Source of the DNA: Fragilaria crotonensis
Taxonomy: Eukaryota; Bacillariophyta; Fragilariophyceae; Fragilariales; Fragilariaceae
Reading direction: 5' to 3'
DNA length: 22,488 nt
Assembly: GCA_022925895.1 (NCBI GenBank)
Contig: JAKSYS010000814.1
Location: forward strand, 1-22,488
In this document: positions 17,117-22,488 of the stretch, piece by piece
Numbering within the stretch: the stretch's first letter is position 1
Layout: the number at the start of each line of letters is the position of its first letter
Position numbers and translations under genes: made by a program
Notes under the pieces: generated by a model
Database searches by the model: none
Told to the model about the DNA's origin: nothing
What the model saw: the letters and a program-made list of their open reading frames with translations, nothing else

Positions 17117-17850
17117 AATAAGCATGTCACTTTTGGAGTATTGCTCACAACGACAGCCGTCACCGAACGAAATGATTCGCGGCACTGCAACATTCGTCAT
17201 GAAATCACGTAAATCCGCTGTACTGATTGGTGGTATTTACTTTACACTCACTGACGGCCTCGCAAACGGCTCTACCCCGCCTATCCTTCGGTATGTCACT
17301 TTCCATGTTTGATGAGTTGCAGGTTCAGCATCAATCTGTAACGTTGACTACTGGTAGGTTTTGCATCCACATTGCCAACAATGGGGTGGTTCCAGTTTGC
17401 CTACCTAATTCTCCTGGTTTATCGGTAGCTTCCAACTGGACTCAATCTATAAGCGCCTCTTAATTAAGACAAGGAATATGCACATAAAGCCTAAAGGTCT
17501 TCCGATTAGAGTGTAGTATAAAGTATAAGCTTAAACTACTGGTAGAGTAGAATACTGGAGTACTCCATCGGAACAACATGACTACAAAAACAGGTCGATT
17601 AGCAACGTACCGGTACTTGTACTGTACCGGGTACTGGCGGTGGAGGAGCGTCTGTCAGTGTGGCCGACGGAGGCCGCGTGGAGGAAGCTATTCCGCGCAG
17701 TGATTCTACAGATGCCTCGCCGTAATGTTCTTCGTAGACAACTTCAACTTCGCCCAGATATTTCATTCGACTCAGGAGAAACATTTCGGCGTGTTGCTGC
17801 AACTTGCACCTCGCACCACCACTCCACTATCGCCCACCCTCATCAACCAG
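17117..17850 (+). promoter_or_regulatory. Intergenic region and 5' region of GUN4
   Basis: Over 700 bp without a supported gene; the small open frames (76-78 codons) show no recognisable features. Near the right side is a dense run of palindromic words: the perfect 10-bp palindrome GTACCGGTAC (17607-17616), followed by TTGTACTGTACCGGGTACTGG within 22 bp. This lies about 210-245 bp upstream of the GUN4 start and may be a regulatory site. Confidence 0.45.
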
Positions 17851-18591
17851 ATGCGTCTCTCTATTGTTTCCGCTGTTATCGTTGCCTGCGCAGGCAGTGC
17901 TGCTGCCTTCACTGTACCAGCAACTTACGGCAGACAATCTGTTGCTGTTTTCTCGGCAGTAGCTGGAGAACCAGCCGCCGAAATTGAGGCCGTGCAAGCG
18001 CCTGTCGAAGACATTGATGTACCAACCAACCTTCCCTCTGAAGTTGGTATGGACTATGTTCCCCTTGCAACCATGTTGGCGACTGGCCAATTCGAAGAGG
18101 CTGACCAATTCACTCGTGATGCGTTGATCGAGCTCGCAGGATCCAAGGCAGCAGGACGGAATTTTGTGTACTTCACCGAGGTGAAACGGATCCCGTCGAC
18201 CGACCTGGCGACGATCGAGCGACTTTGGACCAAGTTCTCAAAGGGAAAGTTCGGATACTCAGTTCAAAAGGTAAGTTTAAATCGATGCTGGATGAAATTC
18301 ACGGCATTATTGGATGACTGGTCTAAACGTTGCTTTTCCTCCATCCGACAGAAAAAGTGGAGACAAGCCAAGGGTGACTTTGAGGCATTCTGTCGCAAGA
18401 TCGGCTGGACCACAACGGATGGTGAGGTTGAGCGCAAGAAGAAATGGTTCGGTGCCTCTGAATTTACCTATGATCTCAAGAGGCGCCGGAGGGACACTTG
18501 CCTCTCACAAGTGCCCTGCGTGGAACATCATTGCTGAAATCTCTGCTAAACCACCCCGTGGGACAACGATGACTGGCAGAAGGAACCGTAG
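17851..18591 (+). CDS. GUN4: GUN4, plastid regulator of Mg-chelatase
   Basis: GUN4 binds porphyrins and stimulates magnesium chelatase, the first committed step to chlorophyll. The ATG at 17851 is chosen because it begins a signal peptide (IVSAVIVACAGSAAA) followed by FTVPATYG, a Phe-led plastid transit peptide; an earlier in-frame start would bury it. The GUN4 domain runs from about residue 65: PLATMLATGQFEEADQFT, STDLATIERLWTKFS, GKFGYSVQKKKW (across the intron), ASEFTYDLK, then APEGHLPL. Exons are 17851-18270 and 18352-18591, 219 residues in total. The frame shifts by two bases at about 18481-18484 (AG repeated) and back at about 18569-18573 (probably TG lost), so the last third is read in another frame and ends at TAG 18589-18591. 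The stop faces the transporter gene, 146 bp away. Confidence 0.9.
18271..18351 (+). other. Intron of GUN4
   Basis: An 81-nt GT-AG intron: donor AAAAG|GTAAGT, acceptor CATCCGACAG|AAAAAG. It joins SVQK to KKWRQ, which restores the conserved GUN4 core. Confidence 0.9.
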
Positions 18592-18737
18592 ACGATATCA
18601 CGTTTGCTCATCACAATTTGCTGGTACTAGTAGGTAGTCTAATTTGGGAGGATCTGTAGATTTACCATCACGCTACTAATTTTCACCTCCATGCCAGTCT
18701 AGATTTTGCACGAACAAAAGAGGAAGTTATCGGTCGC
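18592..18737. other. Tail-to-tail gap between GUN4 and NTT
   Basis: 146 bp with no gene seen; must hold both 3' UTRs, possibly overlapping. Confidence 0.6.
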
Positions 18738-20635
18738 TTATGCTGCATCTGGTGCCTTCATGGCCTCTTCAAATTGTGTCGCTAGCGAATTTGCAGCACG
18801 CAACCACAGGAAAACCAATCCGCCTAAGATTGCCGCTAGGTACTGCAAGCGTTCGTGGGTTAGAAAGGTTTTTGGTGCATGAAGACAACACATGAACAAC
18901 ACAACTTACCGGAGTCGCTGCGGCAAGACTGCCAACTCCAAAGATCAAGATCTGTTGAATCATGGCACCGCCACTCTTGCCAAGTGGATTTCCTACAACA
19001 TCAATAGCTGCTTTCCCCTTCGTCTTCGACTCTTGATCCAGGGGAATATAAGCCATTTCCTTGCAAGGGTCAAACAAACTGTACTTCGTGCTCTTGCTGA
19101 GAATGTTTTGAATTGCCCCAACAAAAACGGCAAGCATGAGTGGTGTCGTGCCGAACATCGCCGCAACGGGTCCCAGGGAACCTGAGAGCATATTGAGGGC
19201 AAAAAAGGCTAGGCCTGTAAACCCAATCATCGATGGAGTCACCATGGCCGCCGTGCGCCAGCCGAATCTCTGGAAGATGGCACGACCAATAAGCATCATG
19301 AAAAGGGTAACAGTTCCCATCGCTGATGAAAAGTTACCCATGAATGCAGAATAGTCGTTTGGATTGGGGAAGGCCAACTTTGTATCAGTGTTAGAACCAA
19401 GAAATAAACACACATGATCCAAAACGGGACGAGACTTGTCGGTACATACCTTGAGCTTCGACTTCCAGCTAACCTCGACGAGGTTGATACACATACCGTA
19501 CCCGATCACTAAGGTCGCCAGATTGCGAATGTATGGAGAGTTCATAAGGAAGGTTGCAGACTCGGAGTGTCATTTTGACCTTCTTCTTCGCTGCCGCCTT
19601 CGTCACAGGTTTGTCTTTGATGACATTCTTCAACATCCATGTGTAAGTGGCAACAAGAACGCCACCTGACGCAACGACTGCTCCCATCAAGTACCTCAGA
19701 GAAACAGCCCACGGATCGGCACCAGGTCCAAGACCAGCCCGCAACCCAGACACCCATCGAACGTACTGACCAGAGAAAATCAACGCGACGTTTGCACCTA
19801 AACCAAACAAAGGATCTGCGGGGACAAGTATACGTTGCAAATTGTGAGGTGGGGTTCCAGCCATCATTCCAGGTCATCTCCTACAGGAGTACTTACAGTA
19901 TTTCTTCGCCTCTTCCACAGTTGTCACTTCATTAGCAAACCCCAAAACAACAATGATGTAACGACACTTCCCACATTTCTGCCAAGACGTAGAACATGGC
20001 AAAACTCCAGTTCTGACAATTGCCAACGGCGCTGATGCGCCCGCGGGCAGCAACAAGGCTATTTTGTCCACCAAGGCATGCGGATGCAGAAATGCATTGT
20101 TGGGATAGATAACGAGCGCAAACGATGCAAAGAAGATGAGAAATGGAATAACAATAGCATAGAAAACGTTCCTCTGTTCCATGCGGTCGCAAAGTTTGGA
20201 ATACAGGGCAGCAAAGCCAATCGCACTCGGAAGGTTGCAATACGTCTTTAGGAATGGAATGACTTCTGCACCACTCTTGGGAGCAGTGACCAGGAGAACA
20301 TCCTTGGTGTCTCTCAATACCGTGTAGTTAAAGAGGATGCAAAAGAACATCACCGCCAGTGGGATTAGCTTTTTTCTTTCCTCCGCCGGAGGAATACCAG
20401 CTTTGAAGCGGCCGATGAATCCTTTCTTTTCTTCTTCTGGCGCAGATGCGGTTGAAGACATGCCAAGTCTCTTCCCTGTGCGGCCGCGGTGGGCAATAGG
20501 GCTCTTGAATCCCATGGATGTGCCGACTGACATGTGCAAGCCAATAGCCAAGTGAGGAACGGCCGTGAATGCATTCCCTCGGGAGTTCAGGGCGGCGAGA
20601 ATTGCCACCCCGAGGCATTGCATCATTCTAACCAT
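18738..20635 (-). CDS. NTT: Plastid-type ATP/ADP translocator (NTT family), four exons
   Basis: A multi-pass nucleotide transporter of the plastid/Chlamydiales NTT family, which exchanges ATP and ADP across the plastid envelope. The ATG at 20635-20633 begins a signal peptide (CLGVAILAALNSRGNA) followed by FTAVPHL, with Phe at the cleavage point. Family landmarks are NYTVLRDTKDVLLVTAPKSG, FGLGANVALIFSGQYVR, SPYIRNLATLVIGYG, INLVEVSWKSKLK, FPNPNDYSAFMGNF and KYSLFDPCKEMAYIPLD. Exons: 20635-19897, 19815-19450, 19377-18910 and 18842-18738. The C-terminus comes from exon 4 (LWLRAANSLATQFEEA) and stops at 18740-18738. Breaks lie at about 20011-20014, 19968-19972 and 19937-19944 (one base missing each) and 19562-19566 (one extra). 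Correcting them gives exactly 560 codons with stop. Confidence 0.93.
18843..18909 (-). other. Intron 3 of NTT
   Basis: A 67-nt GT-AG intron: donor CTCCG|GTAAGT, acceptor CGCTTGCAG|TACC. It joins AAATP to YLAAILGGLVFLWL, the last membrane helix. Confidence 0.88.
19378..19449 (-). other. Intron 2 of NTT, in frame and without stop codons
   Basis: A 72-nt segment with donor CTCAAG|GTATGT and acceptor GATACAAAG|TTGG. Splicing joins WKSKLK to LAFPNPNDYS, as the family requires. Unspliced, it reads through as 24 extra residues without a stop, so retention would keep the frame. Confidence 0.85.
19816..19896 (-). other. Intron 1 of NTT
   Basis: An 81-nt GT-AG intron: donor ATACT|GTAAGT, acceptor TGTCCCCGCAG|ATCC. 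It rebuilds KKYYPLFGLGANVAL, a conserved segment. Confidence 0.9.
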
Positions 20636-21284
20636 TGCGGAGTGGCCTCAAGCGGTCCTCAAGAGGTGAATACGTTGCTGGCACCTCGATGCGATTTTTT
20701 CAATCGAAGGATGTTGTGTGATGGTGTCGAGTGTGTGATGCGTTGATTTGCCAAAAAAACAATACGAACGAACGGTGAGAAGTGGAACAGTCAGTGGAAA
20801 CAACTGGTGATAGATTCTCTTCTACTGGGTGGTTGATGGCCGATGGCCAGCTGATGGCTGATGGCAAAGATACTAACGGTACTCAATACCGGAGTACTAC
20901 TACGTCGTAGAAGTCTACCACAGCAATCAAGTACGGAGGGTTAGTACTAACTACCGGTACATTCATGGATCTTTACGTCTACTGTTTAACATTCACTATA
21001 TTAAGGTATGTACATCCGTGTCCATGATCGTTTTCTCGATCATGCGTAAATCATACCCGCAGATTCAATTTTCAAGTGAAACGATGTCGTCATCATGACA
21101 TATCTTGTGGCATCCACGATGTGAATTCCACGTGTAAAGTGACACAAGCACTTTGAGTGTGTCGAACCGTGATTTCGGATTCTGCATGCGAGCGTGCGAG
21201 TTGTTTTGAGTTTTACGTCGACCGGTCCTCAACTGCTGTCATCAGCCAACAATCACAAGTGACTGCGCATCAAGTCAACTGACG
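20636..21284. promoter_or_regulatory. Divergent intergenic region between NTT and the NPPY methyltransferase
   Basis: About 650 bp with no supported gene; it should hold both promoters. It contains repeated GATGGC words (20834-20865), GTAC-rich palindromic words around 20877-20965 (including TACCGGTA at 20952-20959), and an inverted repeat CATGATCG-TTTTCT-CGATCATG at 21023-21044. Confidence 0.5.
21023..21044. repeat. 8-bp perfect inverted repeat with 6-nt loop
   Basis: CATGATCG (21023-21030) and CGATCATG (21037-21044) around TTTTCT. It lies about 240 bp upstream of the methyltransferase start. Hairpin or dyad binding site; function unknown. Confidence 0.6.
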
Positions 21285-22231
21285 ATGGCCGAACCGACGT
21301 TCGCCCTGAATCCCCATCATTAGACGAGCTGCTTTCCACATGTCATCTTCTGAAATATGGCCTCGACCCTTCCCTACAAGGTTGATTACAACGATCACTT
21401 GAAACCCCGGACGTTGCCTATCTCGATATCTGCCCAATTCTCGATTACATTTCCGAAAAATCAAGAGAAAGCCATTGCATCTACGATCCTTACTTCTGCA
21501 ACGGCCGTACCAAGAAATTGTTGCGTGAGTTGGGGTTCTCGAATGTCGTTCACGAATGTCGAGACTTCTATCAAGACGTTGAGAATCAAACAGTTCCTGA
21601 CCATGACACTCTCGTGACGAATCCTCCATACAGCGATCAACACAAGGAAAAGTGTCTAGAATTTGTGATGGAGCAGCTACACACGAAAGGTCGACCATTC
21701 TTTATACTGATGCCAAATTATATTGCGGCTCGAGAATATTATCGAAAACTAGTTGAAAAGGTATGCTCGAGCACATTTTCCACAGTGATGAGAGAGAGCC
21801 CCATGTGTAACTAACTCCTTTTGGTTGCAACCCAGGACGATCACGCCGAAGATGTTGTCTATTTGCTTCCATCAATCCCGTATGAGTACGATCACCCTGA
21901 AGGGACTGGAAAAGCCGAATCACCGTTTAGTTCCATATGGTTTTGTGGAATTGGCAAACATAGGGTCGCGGATATCAAACGATGCAATGTAGGGAAGGCC
22001 ACGTTGGTAACAAACCTCCAGGAGTTGCGAGATAACAAGGCGATTCCTACCAAAAAGCGACCTAATCCTAAGCAACGAAAGAAACGAAAAGCTCATGCAC
22101 TCAAAAGTAGCACGGACGCTGCATCATCGCTCCATCCACAGGCGACGGTGACCAATTCGGCAACGGCCGACCGGAAAGGCAAGAGTAAACATCGAGACGA
22201 ATCTGGAAAACGCACCAAAAGGCGATTCTAG
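21285..22231 (+). CDS. NPPY methyltransferase-like protein with basic tail
   Basis: About 290 residues in two exons (21285-21760, 21836-22231). The core shows CIYDPYFCNGRTKKLLRELGF (21476-21538), which occupies the place of SAM motif I, then TLVTNPPYSDQHKE with the NPPY box of amino-methyltransferases, FFILMPNYIA, and after the intron VVYLLPSIPYEYDHPEG and SSIWFCGIG. The tail is strongly basic (PNPKQRKKRKAH, GKRTKRRF), suggesting nuclear or nucleolar location. The substrate is unknown; RNA or protein amino groups are both possible. The start is uncertain: the ATG at 21285 is in frame 0 while the body is in frame 2 (one base missing near 21290-21299). An in-frame TGA lies at 21383-21385. From 21386 to the intron and beyond, the frame is clean. 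Confidence 0.7.
21761..21835 (+). other. Intron of the NPPY methyltransferase-like gene
   Basis: A 75-nt GT-AG intron: donor GAAAAG|GTATGC, branch-like AACTAAC near 21809-21815, acceptor GCAACCCAG|GACGAT. It joins KLVEK to DDHAEDVVYLL in frame. Confidence 0.85.
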
Positions 22232-22488
22232 CTAGCATGGTGGTATTCAGTATTCTATCGTAAATCATAATGGACATACTCAAGTGCTTGAGAGAGACTG
22301 TACTCGTAGAGAATACAGGAAGACTGGAGTGGTGCTCGGTGCTCGGCGATCGCAATTGTACATACCAGATACACTGGTATTGAAGAGCCTGCGGCTTGTA
22401 CAGTATGTGAGATATTGAGGAAGAAATAACGAGATTACTGGTACAGTAGACAGTAGACTACTGTAGTCGACGACCGGTCGCTCAATTG
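22232..22488. other. Right-end intergenic sequence
   Basis: No gene seen. It contains a doubled GTGCTCG word (about 22332-22345) and a terminal cluster of TAC/GTA words (GTACAGTAGACAGTAGACTACTGTAG near 22441-22466, quoted in parts) like those in the other gaps. Confidence 0.4.

Noticed and set aside
17082-17463. Two 76-78 codon open frames after the dioxygenase
   Set aside because: The first overlaps the dioxygenase end in another frame. Neither shows a domain, signal or promoter.
20834-20865. GATGGC repeats as a CRISPR-like or satellite array
   Set aside because: Only four short imperfect words without regular spacers; a simple sequence stretch.
21383-21385. Selenocysteine at the in-frame TGA
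   Set aside because: The site is not in a catalytic context, no SECIS-like element was noticed, and neighbouring genes show that small sequence errors are common here.

Overview
The window looks like nuclear DNA of a photosynthetic stramenopile, most likely a diatom. Three neighbouring genes (PDZ protein, GUN4, nucleotide transporter) start with a signal peptide followed by a Phe-led plastid transit motif (HS-F-VTAP, AA-F-TVP, NA-F-TAVP), the bipartite targeting signal of complex red plastids. Introns are short GT-AG introns of 64-81 nt, genes are closely packed, and an intact-looking Ty1/copia element is present. I cannot fix the species from the sequence alone.

Layout. 1-833 (+): the 3' part of a PPR-type protein. 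866-3104 (-): peroxisomal acyl-CoA oxidase, one intron, C-terminal SRL. 3410-11147: a complete 7.7-kb copia retrotransposon with 363-bp LTRs and a 5-bp target duplication, inserted between the divergent 5' ends of the oxidase and the next gene. 11449-13737 (+): an RNA-methyltransferase-like protein with two methyltransferase modules. 14090-14792 (-): plastid-targeted coiled-coil/PDZ protein. 14971-15732: a Stowaway-like MITE with 28-bp terminal inverted repeats and TA duplication. 16042-17116 (+): 2-oxoglutarate/Fe(II) oxygenase. 17851-18591 (+): plastid GUN4. 18738-20635 (-): plastid-type ATP/ADP translocator (NTT), four exons. 21285-22231 (+): NPPY methyltransferase-like protein.

Two cautions apply. 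First, almost every gene here carries one or more one- or two-base frame breaks. In most genes the implied insertions and deletions sum to a whole number of codons between plausible start and stop, so I read them mainly as sequence or assembly errors rather than pseudogenes. Coordinates are therefore given as continuous spans over the breaks. Second, family calls rest on motifs recognised by eye.

Functionally the neighbours are a mixture: fatty-acid beta-oxidation (oxidase), nucleic-acid modification (two methyltransferases), plastid energy supply and chlorophyll control (NTT and GUN4, tail to tail), and mobile DNA. I see no operon, CRISPR array, tRNA or rRNA. The least explained items are the hydrophobic and arginine-rich insert in the retrotransposon polyprotein, its unusual LTR ends, the plant-like MITE, the double methyltransferase, and GTAC-rich palindromic motifs that recur in the intergenic gaps.
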